From positions 620,001 through 684,000 of the forward strand of contig CAVORW010000003.1 of assembly GCA_963698715.1 (NCBI GenBank): DNA of 64,000 nucleotides. The letters run 5' to 3'. This stretch comes from CAWHJB01 sp963698715 (GTDB taxonomy: Bacteria > Chloroflexota > Anaerolineae > Anaerolineales > UBA4823). Shown here piece by piece: positions 25,282 through 34,527 of this stretch. The notes below the pieces were generated by a model. That model was not told the DNA's origin, ran no database searches, and was given only the letters and a program-made list of their open reading frames with translations. A program made the position numbers and the translations under genes. Position 1 is the stretch's first letter, and every line of letters begins with the position of its first letter.

Positions 25282-28200
25282 GTGATTACTGGAGCAGAGA
25301 TAGCCAGCCTGTTTGGGTTGACGGACTCCCAATCTCAGGCGGTTCAAGCTCGCGGTCATAATCTGGCAGTGACCGCCGGAGCGGGCAGTGGCAAAACACT
25401 GACGCTGGTGGCCCGCTACCTGTCCCTGCTGGCAGACGGCCTGATCCCCCGGCGGGTGGTGGCGATCACCTTTACCGAGAAAGCGGCGCGCGAGATGCGC
25501 AACCGGGTCCGCAGCAAGCTAGGCGAGCTGGCAAACCAGGCTAACCAGGAGTCAGAGAGCCGATTGTGGGAAGGCCTGAATGCCCAGATGGATTCCGCCC
25601 GGATTGGCACAATTCACAGCCTGTGCGCCGAGCTCCTGCGTGCCCACCCATCTGAGTTGGGAATCGGCCCGCAGTTTGAGGTCCTGGATGAGGGGCTGGC
25701 AGCAGCGCTGCGAGTCCAGCTGGTTCAGGAAGCGCTGGCCTGGGCAGTGGCCCAGCCTCAAATGCGGGTCTTGTTCGACAACTTTACGATCCGTGGATTG
25801 GAAGAACTGCTGGCTTACCTGCTTGCCCGGCGGCTGGACGCTGGCGAAGTGCTGGCTATGGAGCCAGATCCAGCCGGGCTGATCGCGGCGGCATTGCGCG
25901 AAACCCTGGCCTATCCGGAGATCGCCAATCCCCTGGAAGGCATTCGAGCCATGCAGGCCTCGGGAGAGCTGGAAACAGATGCCAGCCCTGCTCTGTTGAT
26001 CCAGCTGCAGGAATTATTGGCAACCTGGTCTCAAGCAGAACGGTCGCTGGCCGCTGGTGATTGGCTGGCGAGTGCTCAGCAACTGTTTCGAGCCCGGCGA
26101 GAGACAATGGGTGGACGCGCAGGTGGGAAAGCCAGCCTGGCAAAAGCCCTGCTCAGTGAACTCAGGCAGGCTTACGATGCCCTGGCAGCACCCTGGTTAG
26201 GCGGTGATAAATCCAGCGATATTGCGCCTAACGAGGCCATTGAGCGGGCATATGCCCGGACGATCCCGGCTGTTCGAGATTTGTTCATTTATCTGGCAGA
26301 ACGGTACCAGGAAGCGCTCCGGCAGCGGCGGGAGTTGGATTTTGACGATCTGGAAGCCGGTGCGGCGGCTTTGCTGGAAGTTGATCACGTCCGAGCAGCC
26401 TGGCAGACCGAAGTGGAGGCGGTCCTGGTGGATGAATTCCAGGATTCTAACCGCCGGCAGCGGGCCATTGTAACCGCGCTATCCAGCCAAACTGGACAGC
26501 CAGGGAAACTATTCATTGTTGGGGATGCCCGCCAAAGCATTTATCGTTTTCGAGGGGCCGATGTGAGGGTGTTTCGGGGACTGCAAAACGAGATTGGACA
26601 GTCGGGAGGTCGGGTAATCGATTTGGATCTGACCTTTCGGGCGCATGCCGGTTTGTTGGCGATCACCAAGGAACTGCTGGCATCCGTTATGGGAACCGAG
26701 GTGGAGGCGGGCAAACCCTACAAAATTCCATTCAGCTCTCTGAAGGCATTCCGGCAGGTGCCCCGAAACAACCGCTTCCAACCAGGTGAGGATACGTACC
26801 TGGAATTCATTCTGGGTGTGGGGCCAGATGCAAAACAGGGCCGCCCGGCGGCTGCTCAGGCACTGGCAGATCGGTTGTGGGAGTTGAAGCATGCCGGGCA
26901 GATCATCGATTGGCAGGAAGTATGCCTGCTATTTCGGGCTTCGACCACTTTCCCGGTCTACGAACAGGCCTTTGAAGACGCCGGCATACCCTTTGTAACG
27001 GTTGCCGGACGGGGGTTTTATGACCGTCCGGAGATTCGTGATCTGCTAAATATGCTACAGGCCCTGGCTGACCCATGGAATGATCTGGCGCTGGCTGGCT
27101 TGCTGCGCTCGCCTGCCTTTGGGTTGAGCGATGCCGCGCTTTACCGCCTGCGCTGGTCTGGGGAAAAACCGCGCAGCCTGTGGCTGGCGCTGGAAAGCGA
27201 GCGTGATTTGCTCGAACCTTTGGATCGCGCTCGGGCTGCCCACGCCTGGATGATTCTATCGGAGTTAGGGCCGCAAGTGGATCGCCTGCCGGTAGCAGAA
27301 GTGCTTAAGCAGCTGGTCGATGCGACCGATTACCGGGCGGTGCTGGCTTCAGCGGGAGGCAGAGGTAGGGACGGCAGCCGGTTGTGGCGCAACCTGGATA
27401 AGCTCCTGGAAGATGCTACTACAAGTCGGTTGGTCAATGTGCGCGCTTTTCTGGAATATCTGGCGACCTTGAAGGCTTCTGGGGCGCGGGAAGGTGAGGC
27501 TCCTGTGGAGGCCGAAAGCGCGGCAGGAGGCGCTGTTCGTTTGATGACCGCCCATAAAGCCAAAGGACTTGAATTCAATCTGGTCGTGATCGCGGATGCG
27601 GGCCGCTCTCCCCACAGTGCCTATGCCCCGGTGTATTTGATGGCAGAGACCGGCCTGGCTGCCCGGCTGGACAACCTGGAAGGTGATTCGCTGGTTTACC
27701 GGATGGCACGCTGGATGGATAACCAACAGGACGGGGCTGAAGAGCAGCGCTTGCTGTATGTGGCTGCCACGCGTGCGAAGGAAAAATGGATTGTCAGCGG
27801 CCACCTTACAGCTGGCAGGCAGGGTTCGCGGGCCAGCGGCTGGTTGAAAGATTTACTGGTCGCAGCCGGAATTGAGCTCCAGGCACTCGATCCGCTCGGT
27901 GTAGATGGTAAAGCGGTCACCCCAGCAGGCCTTGTTTTCCATTTACGTGTGGTCCAAGAAGGGGCAGAATTGACCCCCTGGCAGAGCCGGCACCAACTGG
28001 CAGAACGTCCGACCAGCACCCTGCCAGCCCTCTACCAGAATGTTTCTGGCACCGCAGACCCTCCCGTGGAGCTACAAGCACCAGAGGAGTTTCCCATACG
28101 AGACTGGCACACCCCTGGCGGACAGGTGCCGCCAGCTGCAGATGTAACCGGCCGGCTGGTCCACCATGTCTTGCGGCGCTGGTTGTTCCCGGACGATCCA

Positions 28201-28626
28201 AACCTCAACCCTCTCCTGGAAAGCCTGGCTGCTGAAAACGGCCTGATAGATGCTCGCCAGAAAACCGCCCACCTGGAGAAAGTTTGCCAGCTGCTCAACC
28301 GGCTTAAGGCGCACCCTTTATGGGCAGCTGTGTCGGCTGCCCAGGAACGCTATCACGAACTGCCTTATGCCCGCCAGCTGCCAGGAGGCTGGGCAGAGGC
28401 CGGTTATATCGACCTGCTTTACCGCAATCAAGACGGCTGGCATCTGATCGATTTTAAGACCGATGAGCTGGCGGGATTGCTTGAGGTTGAAGACGCTCGC
28501 TTGCGGCATCGTAACCAGATCCTGCGCTACAAGCAGGCTGTTGGGGGATTGTTGGGCCCGTTGGCCTCAGCCAGGCTGTGCTTCTTGGATGCCCAAGGTC
28601 AGGTTGAACTAGTGGATATGGATTAG
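25282..28626 (+). CDS. addA: AddA-like UvrD/RecB-family helicase-nuclease subunit
   Basis: A 1,114-residue superfamily-1 helicase with a C-terminal nuclease. Walker A is AGAGSGKT (32-39). Motif II is VDEFQDS at about 383-389, motif III YRFRGADVRVF, and motif V TAHKAKGLEFN. The nuclease near residues 1045-1065 has GYIDLLY and LIDFKTDE. This is the AddA build: helicase plus RecB-type nuclease. The start is GTG 25282 with GAGGAGA before it. With the upstream addB it should form the enzyme that processes double-strand DNA ends. The next gene follows after 6 bp. Confidence 0.9.
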   Translation: MITGAEIASLFGLTDSQSQAVQARGHNLAVTAGAGSGKTLTLVARYLSLLADGLIPRRVVAITFTEKAAREMRNRVRSKLGELANQANQESESRLWEGLNAQMDSARIGTIHSLCAELLRAHPSELGIGPQFEVLDEGLAAALRVQLVQEALAWAVAQPQMRVLFDNFTIRGLEELLAYLLARRLDAGEVLAMEPDPAGLIAAALRETLAYPEIANPLEGIRAMQASGELETDASPALLIQLQELLATWSQAERSLAAGDWLASAQQLFRARRETMGGRAGGKASLAKALLSELRQAYDALAAPWLGGDKSSDIAPNEAIERAYARTIPAVRDLFIYLAERYQEALRQRRELDFDDLEAGAAALLEVDHVRAAWQTEVEAVLVDEFQDSNRRQRAIVTALSSQTGQPGKLFIVGDARQSIYRFRGADVRVFRGLQNEIGQSGGRVIDLDLTFRAHAGLLAITKELLASVMGTEVEAGKPYKIPFSSLKAFRQVPRNNRFQPGEDTYLEFILGVGPDAKQGRPAAAQALADRLWELKHAGQIIDWQEVCLLFRASTTFPVYEQAFEDAGIPFVTVAGRGFYDRPEIRDLLNMLQALADPWNDLALAGLLRSPAFGLSDAALYRLRWSGEKPRSLWLALESERDLLEPLDRARAAHAWMILSELGPQVDRLPVAEVLKQLVDATDYRAVLASAGGRGRDGSRLWRNLDKLLEDATTSRLVNVRAFLEYLATLKASGAREGEAPVEAESAAGGAVRLMTAHKAKGLEFNLVVIADAGRSPHSAYAPVYLMAETGLAARLDNLEGDSLVYRMARWMDNQQDGAEEQRLLYVAATRAKEKWIVSGHLTAGRQGSRASGWLKDLLVAAGIELQALDPLGVDGKAVTPAGLVFHLRVVQEGAELTPWQSRHQLAERPTSTLPALYQNVSGTADPPVELQAPEEFPIRDWHTPGGQVPPAADVTGRLVHHVLRRWLFPDDPNLNPLLESLAAENGLIDARQKTAHLEKVCQLLNRLKAHPLWAAVSAAQERYHELPYARQLPGGWAEAGYIDLLYRNQDGWHLIDFKTDELAGLLEVEDARLRHRNQILRYKQAVGGLLGPLASARLCFLDAQGQVELVDMD

Positions 28627-28632
28627 GGCAGA

Positions 28633-29838
28633 ATGAATGGGCCAATGTCGAATGATGCCTCATCGTATGATGCCATCATAGCCGGTGGAGGGCCGGCAGG
28701 AGGAGCGGCTGCTTATCACCTGGCGCGGGTCGGCGTCCGGGTGCTGGTGCTGGAGCGGCAGGAAATGCCGCGCTATAAACCTTGCGGCGGCGGTGTGCCC
28801 CTGGCTGCTCTGCAAGCGTTCCCTTTCTCATTCGAGCCGGTGATCGAAGCGCGCCCAAACCGGGTGGAATATGCCATTGGCAATGAAACCATCCAGCTGC
28901 CCATTACCAGGGATGCGATTGTGATGGTGATGCGCGACCGTTTCGATGCTTATTTGCTGGAACAATCTGGGGCAGAAGTACGGACTGGGGTGGCACTACG
29001 CTCGGTCACGCAAACCAGCCAGGGTGCAGAGGTTGTCACCAACAGCGGTGAGAAGCTGAAGGCCCGTTACGTGATTGGGGCTGACGGGGCAAATTCGACC
29101 GTCGCGCGCCAGGCCGGTTTGTGGCGAAAACAGGGCCATATTCCGGCCATTGAGGTTGAAGCGCCGGTTAGCGCAGCAGTGTTGCAGAAATATGCCAGCC
29201 GGCCTCTCTTCCTATTTGGTGCGATCCGCTGGGGCTATGTCTGGATCTTTCCGAAGGCCGACCATCTTTCGGTTGGAATCGCAGCTTTTCACCCCAAACG
29301 CGGGGAATTGCAGGCCGTGTTAAAGCGTGAGATGGCCCGCCGCGGCATTAATGTGGATCGGGGCGCTCGCCATGGTCATACGATCCCGCTCTACACCCGG
29401 CCTCGTCCGGTTGTCAGGGGCCGGATCCTGCTGGCGGGGGATGCGGCCGGGGTGGTAGATCCCCTCACTGGCGAAGGTATCAGGTTTGCACTGAAAAGCG
29501 GACGGTTGGCAGCCGAGGCTCTGGCAGTTGGCGAACCACAGCGCTATCCAGCCAGACTGTTCGCTAATATTGGCTTCAGCCATTGTTTTGGCGTGCCGCT
29601 ATCAGCGGTGTTTTACCTAATCCCACAATTATGTTTTGCGCTGGGTGTCAGCAACCCTTTTGCTACCCAGGCTTTTGTCGATCTGCTATCGGATAAAGCC
29701 AGGTACCCGCAGGTCATCTTTCGATTATTTGCTACCTTGCCTGTCTTTGCCGGAACTGAAATCCTGGCAGCCCTGTTAAATGGTTTCGGCTTCTCAGCTA
29801 GAGGCGATCAACTGAGAAAGTCGGTCTATGGTTTTTAA
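28633..29838 (+). CDS. Geranylgeranyl-reductase-family flavoprotein
   Basis: A 401-residue FAD-dependent oxidoreductase. The dinucleotide turn GGGPAGGAAA lies at about 18-27, followed by PRYKPCGGGV, the Cys-containing substrate-side motif of geranylgeranyl reductases. The conserved RDRFDAYL and the second FAD motif GDAAGVVDPLTGEGI are present. Family members saturate isoprenoid chains of chlorophyll, quinones or membrane lipids. In a non-phototroph a quinone or lipid substrate is likely. It follows addA by 6 bp and may be co-transcribed, although no functional link is obvious. The start could also be the ATG 12 bases later. Confidence 0.83.
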   Translation: MNGPMSNDASSYDAIIAGGGPAGGAAAYHLARVGVRVLVLERQEMPRYKPCGGGVPLAALQAFPFSFEPVIEARPNRVEYAIGNETIQLPITRDAIVMVMRDRFDAYLLEQSGAEVRTGVALRSVTQTSQGAEVVTNSGEKLKARYVIGADGANSTVARQAGLWRKQGHIPAIEVEAPVSAAVLQKYASRPLFLFGAIRWGYVWIFPKADHLSVGIAAFHPKRGELQAVLKREMARRGINVDRGARHGHTIPLYTRPRPVVRGRILLAGDAAGVVDPLTGEGIRFALKSGRLAAEALAVGEPQRYPARLFANIGFSHCFGVPLSAVFYLIPQLCFALGVSNPFATQAFVDLLSDKARYPQVIFRLFATLPVFAGTEILAALLNGFGFSARGDQLRKSVYGF

Positions 29839-29966
29839 TGTTTGTTTGTACCTGCTCAGTCGTTCCCATGCACCCATTTCAACCATTGGCTGAGCTGTCG
29901 CTGTTATTATGAATTCTGAGGGCGTCAAGATCTGCCCAAGTCGAAGTGGTCTGTCATTATGAACTT

Positions 29967-30007
29967 GATGGATGTTTGTGGGCGTACATCGCCCACAAAC
30001 ATCCATC
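29967..30007. terminator. Long perfect hairpin after the flavoprotein gene
   Basis: Two 18-nt arms (29967-29984 and 29990-30007) are perfectly complementary around the loop TACAT. It lies 129 nt after the stop codon and ends the addB-addA-flavoprotein run. As with the hairpin at 8176, there is no U-run. Confidence 0.65.
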
Positions 30008-30074
30008 TAAAACTCCCTGACTGAGTACTAAGAGTGCGGCAGAAGGGATAGATGTTTTACACCGGGGAGGAAAA

Positions 30075-30983
30075 ATGAAACGTGTGGTCAGCATCAGCCT
30101 GGGGAGCCCAAGCCGGGATAAATGTGTGGTCATTCATTTAAAGGGGCAGCCTATTCAAGTGGAGCGGATTGGCACAGGCGGAGACGAGCGCCGAGCCAGG
30201 CAGTTGTTTACCGAGCTGGACGGCCAGGTGGAGGCCCTCAGCGTGGGTGGCATCGATCTATATGTGCGCCTGGATGGCAGAGATTATCCAATCCGGGCAG
30301 CATTGGGCCTGGTGCAGGACGTCCACCACACGCCATTAGTGGATGGCCGGGTGCTTAAATACACCCTTGAACGGCGGGTGTTCAATCTGGCAGCCCCACT
30401 CCTGGGAGGCCGGCCCCATTTCCAGCGGGCGTTCATGCCTTCCTGTGTGGACAGGATTGGGCTGGTGCAGGCGGTCAGTGAAGTGGCGGATGAAGTCTTG
30501 ATCGGTGATCTGATGTTTTATTTAGGGTTGCCACTGGCAATTCGCGGGCTGGCCCAGTTTAAAAAGGTGGCCCGCATTTTGTTACCGGTGGCGGGCTTCT
30601 TCCCTCTGGCGATGCTTTACCCACCTGGTGCCAAAGATGAGCCTCCCAGCCCGAAGTACACTCGATTCTGGCTGCAAGCTGACCTGCTGGCAGGGGATAT
30701 GCATTACATCCGGAAATACTCCCCACCCGATCTGAACGGGAAGACTGTCCTGACCAACACCACCACGCCGGAGAATATCGAGATGCTGCGGGGGCGCGGT
30801 GTCAGCCAGGTCATCACCAGCACACCGCGCTACGATGGCCGCTCATTTGGGGTCAATGTTATGGAAGCTGTTCTGACAGCCTATGCAGGCCTGGGCCGGG
30901 CGCTGCTGGAGTCCGAGCTGGATGCCTTGATTGATGAACTGGACCTGCGGCCCACGGTTGTAACACTTACATGTCAGGATTAA
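30075..30983 (+). CDS. Conserved protein of the 'quinate 5-dehydrogenase-like' family
   Basis: A 302-residue protein starting MKRVVSISLGSPSRDK, with a strong GGGGAGGA before the ATG. The repeated small-residue strands (VGGIDLYVRLDGRDYPIR, then VVDGR...LKYTLERRV) and the Thr-Asn-Thr-Thr-Thr segment near 236 suggest a two-lobed alpha/beta protein. Related sequences are labelled quinate 5-dehydrogenase in public annotation, from memory, but no standard NAD-binding glycine motif is visible and I do not regard the activity as shown. It is flanked by hairpin-terminated genes and stands alone. Confidence 0.6.
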   Translation: MKRVVSISLGSPSRDKCVVIHLKGQPIQVERIGTGGDERRARQLFTELDGQVEALSVGGIDLYVRLDGRDYPIRAALGLVQDVHHTPLVDGRVLKYTLERRVFNLAAPLLGGRPHFQRAFMPSCVDRIGLVQAVSEVADEVLIGDLMFYLGLPLAIRGLAQFKKVARILLPVAGFFPLAMLYPPGAKDEPPSPKYTRFWLQADLLAGDMHYIRKYSPPDLNGKTVLTNTTTPENIEMLRGRGVSQVITSTPRYDGRSFGVNVMEAVLTAYAGLGRALLESELDALIDELDLRPTVVTLTCQD

Positions 30984-31414
30984 CTGTATTTCCCGGTCTG
31001 GCAATCTGGGACAGGCAGTAGAGAAGATTGCCACGATCAGCAACGAACGTTTTTACGCAACGGCCCATGGTCATTCTGTGTACGGCGTTCTGCGCCAACA
31101 CGACGGATACCCAAAACGACAATCCATAAGAGCACACATTCTGGAGCCACGGATCAGATTCTCTTTGCTAGCGCTCAGGATGACAACCTGGAGGCTACTT
31201 TAGAAAATAGACCTTCCCGGTGCATTCAGGGTGAGTGCTTGTTTTAGGGCAAGCTGGCTGATATACTTAATATCAAACCGAAACTCAGAAGGTAAGCAGT
31301 TGTTGCTTGCGAAGCACGCTACAACAACTACATAAACCTCTTTTCGGAGAGGCTCTTGGTATCATCAGGGGGAGACGGGATTAACACAGGCAGAATTTGG
31401 ACAGGGAGGGCAAA
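30984..31414. other. Intergenic region, possible dispersed repeat copy
   Basis: About 430 bases with no gene. The stretch 31150-31186 (GATCAGATTCTC then TTGCTAGCGCTCAGGATGACA) resembles the widespread small intergenic repeats of the type ATTCTTCGC..CGCTCAGAATGACA. A hairpin with AGTTGTTG and CAACAACT arms lies near 31300-31330. No promoter stands out. Confidence 0.35.
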
Positions 31415-31867
31415 ATGCCAGACGAAAAATTTGATGAAAAAGAATTGGAAAAGAGGGAAGAAAAATCGCCTGAAGAAAAAAGCTGGGACGAAAAATACCA
31501 GCGCGACCCGCTCAGCGCGCTGGTTTGGCCCGCCATCCTGATCTGGGCCGGCCTGGTGCTGCTGGCCGGTAATCTGGGCTTTTTGGATACGCTGCAGCGG
31601 AGTTCACGGGGCTTTACTGGCAGCTGGTTCTTCTTCCAGGTGGAAACCTGGGGGTTGATCTTTATTGGGGCCGGCGTAATCGTACTGATTGAGGTGGTGA
31701 TCCGCTTGCTGATGCCGGTTTACCGCCGTGATGTGGGCGGTACACTGTTCTTTGCGATCCTGCTGATTGCGATTGGGTTGGGAAATGTGATCGGCTGGAA
31801 TTTAATCTGGCCGCTGATCTTGATCGGGCTGGGGCTCTCGATCGTGGTGCGCGCTCTGAGCCGTTAG
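31415..31867 (+). CDS. Small multi-pass membrane protein (LiaF/DUF5668-like)
   Basis: A 150-residue protein with a charged Lys/Glu-rich N-terminal tail (residues 1-35) and four hydrophobic segments at about 41-58, 79-99, 110-124 and 128-142. The helix pattern with Gly-rich turns (IWAGLVLLAGNLGF, LILIGLGLSIV) resembles LiaF-like transmembrane domains of unknown function. GGGAGG lies just before ATG 31415, so the longer start at 31397 is rejected. No partner gene is adjacent. It may take part in envelope stress sensing, but nothing in the sequence proves this. Confidence 0.7.
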   Translation: MPDEKFDEKELEKREEKSPEEKSWDEKYQRDPLSALVWPAILIWAGLVLLAGNLGFLDTLQRSSRGFTGSWFFFQVETWGLIFIGAGVIVLIEVVIRLLMPVYRRDVGGTLFFAILLIAIGLGNVIGWNLIWPLILIGLGLSIVVRALSR

Positions 31868-31934
31868 GCGCTGGGAAATCCGCTTTTAGGCATTGGAACA
31901 TCCGCTCCCAGGCTGCTGGGTGGTCAGTTATTTT

Positions 31935-31955
31935 AAAAACCAGCCTTAAAGCTGG
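31935..31955 (-). terminator. Intrinsic terminator of the GH3/acyl-adenylase-like gene
   Basis: On the minus strand CCAGC, a 6-nt loop, GCTGG is followed by TTTTT. The stop codon of the gene (31946-31948) lies within the loop. Confidence 0.6.
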
Positions 31956-33106
31956 CCGAAGTTCAAGCTAGAAAATTCGTCCCAGGCGTATTTGAAGGGC
32001 GTCCACCATTGCTCGCGCCCAATACAACGGAAATACGGTGGCTGAAAAGCCCGGATCAGGTCGCCGATCCTGTAGCGCGGCAGGATCGGGGTCGAAACGA
32101 TCAACCCGCCCATCTCACCCGGCTGCATTTCATGCAGCATTTTGATTCCCTGGGGCGTTTGCACTTCGAAGAAAAACAGGTCGTAATTGGGAACCCAGGC
32201 GCGTTTCTCATCGCGCTGCTGCCCGAACATGCCCTCGGTCGCGCCGTAGATCTCGCGGATAGAGGCCTCCCCATACATTGCGGTCAATGAACTTTTGTAA
32301 CGGGTGTTGATCCCTGGGACGCTGCCCAGGGTCATGATCTGGGTCTTCCACAAGTCTTTGGGGTATTGCTTGTGAGCTTTATACAGGTATCGGGCGAAGC
32401 GGATTGCTGTCGGGCAAACACCGCCCACCAGGGTCACGTTTTGATCTCTGCATTGCTCGTAGGCCAGCTCGAAGCGCCTTTCCCAATCCTTGACCGTCTT
32501 GCCGCCGCCTAGGGCATCGATAGCGTCCTGAGTCGGGACGGATCGCACCGGGGTGGAGGTGGAGACGTGCTTGGTGTAAATGCCGGAGCTGTAGCCGTAC
32601 TCGATCTGGCGCTTGCCGACTTCCACCGTCCCGACCACCGAGGGGAAATTCAAATTTAGATTGACGCCGGCAAACAGATCAAAGCGGCGAGTGGTCAGGA
32701 CGAAGTTCATCATGGCCCTCCCGGCGCTGACACGCAGGCGTAAATCGGTTGGGGTCATGGGGATGAACTTCGATTCGCCCTGGGTGGTGCCGCGCGTGAT
32801 GGCCCAGCCAACCGGCTCTTCGCACAGCAGTTGATCGATCTCTCCCGCCATGACCTTGTCGATGATCGGTTTGAAATCCGCGTAAGTGGCAATCGGGAAG
32901 GCCCGCCGGTAATCGTCCAGGCTAGCGATGTTGGCTGCCCCATGCGCGGCTCCGTATTGGGTGCGGGCGTAATCATTTAATAAGCGGTGCAGGATGGCCT
33001 GCTGCGCCTCGCCGGGAGCGCTTAAGGCCTGCTCCCAGGGCTGGAGCATATTGGTTAACTTCTCGATCATGGCCTGAGCCTGGGCTTGTGGATTGGCTGT
33101 TTGCAT
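31946..33106 (-). CDS. GH3-like acyl-acid-amido synthetase / acyl-adenylate-forming protein, short form
   Basis: A 386-residue protein of the GH3 auxin-responsive type, a branch of the ANL adenylating superfamily (not glycoside hydrolase family 3). It contains the ATP-binding loop TRGTTQGESKFIP, the aromatic segment GSVPGINTRYKSSL, and the adenylate-site IREIYGATEGMFGQQ. GGAGG precedes ATG 33106. The mobile C-terminal domain is reduced: plant and many bacterial GH3 proteins have 500-600 residues, and this one ends shortly after the FRCIGRE hinge. It could adenylate a small acid without completing the usual second reaction. An intrinsic terminator follows. Confidence 0.75.
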   Translation of the reverse strand: MQTANPQAQAQAMIEKLTNMLQPWEQALSAPGEAQQAILHRLLNDYARTQYGAAHGAANIASLDDYRRAFPIATYADFKPIIDKVMAGEIDQLLCEEPVGWAITRGTTQGESKFIPMTPTDLRLRVSAGRAMMNFVLTTRRFDLFAGVNLNLNFPSVVGTVEVGKRQIEYGYSSGIYTKHVSTSTPVRSVPTQDAIDALGGGKTVKDWERRFELAYEQCRDQNVTLVGGVCPTAIRFARYLYKAHKQYPKDLWKTQIMTLGSVPGINTRYKSSLTAMYGEASIREIYGATEGMFGQQRDEKRAWVPNYDLFFFEVQTPQGIKMLHEMQPGEMGGLIVSTPILPRYRIGDLIRAFQPPYFRCIGREQWWTPFKYAWDEFSSLNFGQL

Positions 33107-33209
33107 AACTGCCTCCAAGCATGGATTTGGGAAGTTGATTGAGAAATACCTCTCGGCAGAGCCTGGCAGATTTTTCAGTAGATAAAGGTCATGAATTTGT
33201 CCGTCATAC

Positions 33210-33225
33210 GAATAGTATACTATTC
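33210..33225. promoter_or_regulatory. 16-bp perfect palindrome upstream of the GH3-like gene
   Basis: GAATAGTATACTATTC is fully symmetric and contains TATACT, a good -10 on either strand. It lies 104 bp before the minus-strand gene start. It may be an operator overlapping its promoter. Confidence 0.45.
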
Positions 33226-33255
33226 ACTGTTTCAACCCTGAAGCGCAACCTTGTG

Positions 33256-34455
33256 CTACATCTCCATCCTCCTGAAGTGCCATACTGCCAGCGCGCTGAA
33301 CCCCAGCGCATAAGCGATCAGGATTCCCGCTGGCTGCCAGGCCGAAGCCAGACCCAGCCCACGGATCAAGATATTCTGCAGGCCGGTCATCGCCCAGGCG
33401 GACGGCAGCATCCGTCCGATAGTGGCGAATATCCCCCTGGTCGTTTCCAGCGGGAACCATGCCCCTCCCAGCGCCGAGAAGACGAACATGGCGATCATTG
33501 CATACATAATTACCTGGTCATCCCCTTTAGCCAGCAAACCGATTAGCAGGCCCATGCTGGAGACCCACAATCCCAATGCCACCGCTACCAGCATTACACT
33601 CACCGGCTCGCTCAGGTAGTCAACTCCCAGTACCAGCTGCCCAAAAATGATCAGCAGCGCGATCTGCAAGAAGACGATGGCGAACATCGCCAGCATGTGG
33701 CCGATTACAATCTCCCAGGCTTTCATCGTGGTTGTCATCAGGCGCTGCAGCGTGCGGCTCTTGCGCTCCTGGACCAGGATCTGTGCCGAAGTCACCAATC
33801 CCATGATCGCAAATTGCACCAGGATTCCCGGTGAAGACTGGTTATACGGGTTGTCGCCGTACCAGCTCTCGGATTCCCGCGCCACAGCGAGCTCCAGGCG
33901 CACCTGACTCTGGGAGCTGCTCTCCTCCCACTTCTCCCAGGCCAGGCTGAGCGCCGGGGCAAATTCGGCAGGATCGCCCAGCGTTTCCACGCTCATCCGG
34001 CTGATTTCCACTGCACTCATGAGTTGGGTAATAGGCGCTCGTAGAAGTTGGTACAGCGACTGCCCCCTGATGGACGTAGTATCGGCAATCAGTGTAACCT
34101 GCGGCGCTTCCCGTGGTTGGGCCTGCTCGCCAAACCCGGACGGGAAGATCAGTACCCCATCCACTTCGCCCCTCTCCAGGGAATCTAGCGCCGCCGCCTT
34201 CTCCATGCGGACGGGTTTCAGGCTATCTGACACTTCGAGGCGGGCATACAGCCTCTGGCTCAAATTTTCCATCGGTCCGGCATTCACCCATGCAAAGGAT
34301 ATGCGCGCGTCCTCTGGCTCACCAGCCTCGCCGCTTCGGTAAGCAAAGCCCATGAATAGCGTGAATGCAATCGGCATGGCTAACAGGAACAACAAAGAGC
34401 GCTTATCCCGAAATATTTGCGAGAGGTCTTTGATGACTAAATCGATTATTCTCAT
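33256..34455 (-). CDS. ABC-2-type permease, second subunit
   Basis: A 399-residue ABC-2 permease. One transmembrane helix lies at about 20-38 (SLLFLLAMPIAFTLFMGF), a large extracytoplasmic domain follows at about 40-220, and five more helices occupy the C-terminal half. The start ATG 34455 is chosen because GAGGAG lies 7 nt upstream and the protein then begins MRIIDLVIKDL, like its sister permease. It is the third gene of the ATPase-permease-permease operon. Heavily expanded outer domains of this kind occur in exporters of antibiotics and in YhaP/LnrN-type transporters. Confidence 0.88.
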   Translation of the reverse strand: MRIIDLVIKDLSQIFRDKRSLLFLLAMPIAFTLFMGFAYRSGEAGEPEDARISFAWVNAGPMENLSQRLYARLEVSDSLKPVRMEKAAALDSLERGEVDGVLIFPSGFGEQAQPREAPQVTLIADTTSIRGQSLYQLLRAPITQLMSAVEISRMSVETLGDPAEFAPALSLAWEKWEESSSQSQVRLELAVARESESWYGDNPYNQSSPGILVQFAIMGLVTSAQILVQERKSRTLQRLMTTTMKAWEIVIGHMLAMFAIVFLQIALLIIFGQLVLGVDYLSEPVSVMLVAVALGLWVSSMGLLIGLLAKGDDQVIMYAMIAMFVFSALGGAWFPLETTRGIFATIGRMLPSAWAMTGLQNILIRGLGLASAWQPAGILIAYALGFSALAVWHFRRMEM

Positions 34456-34527
34456 ATTAATTCTCCTCGCGAGCGACAACAGAGTTTGACGTTGGTCCCA
34501 ACTTCAGCCATCGGTTGTCTGTGATCA

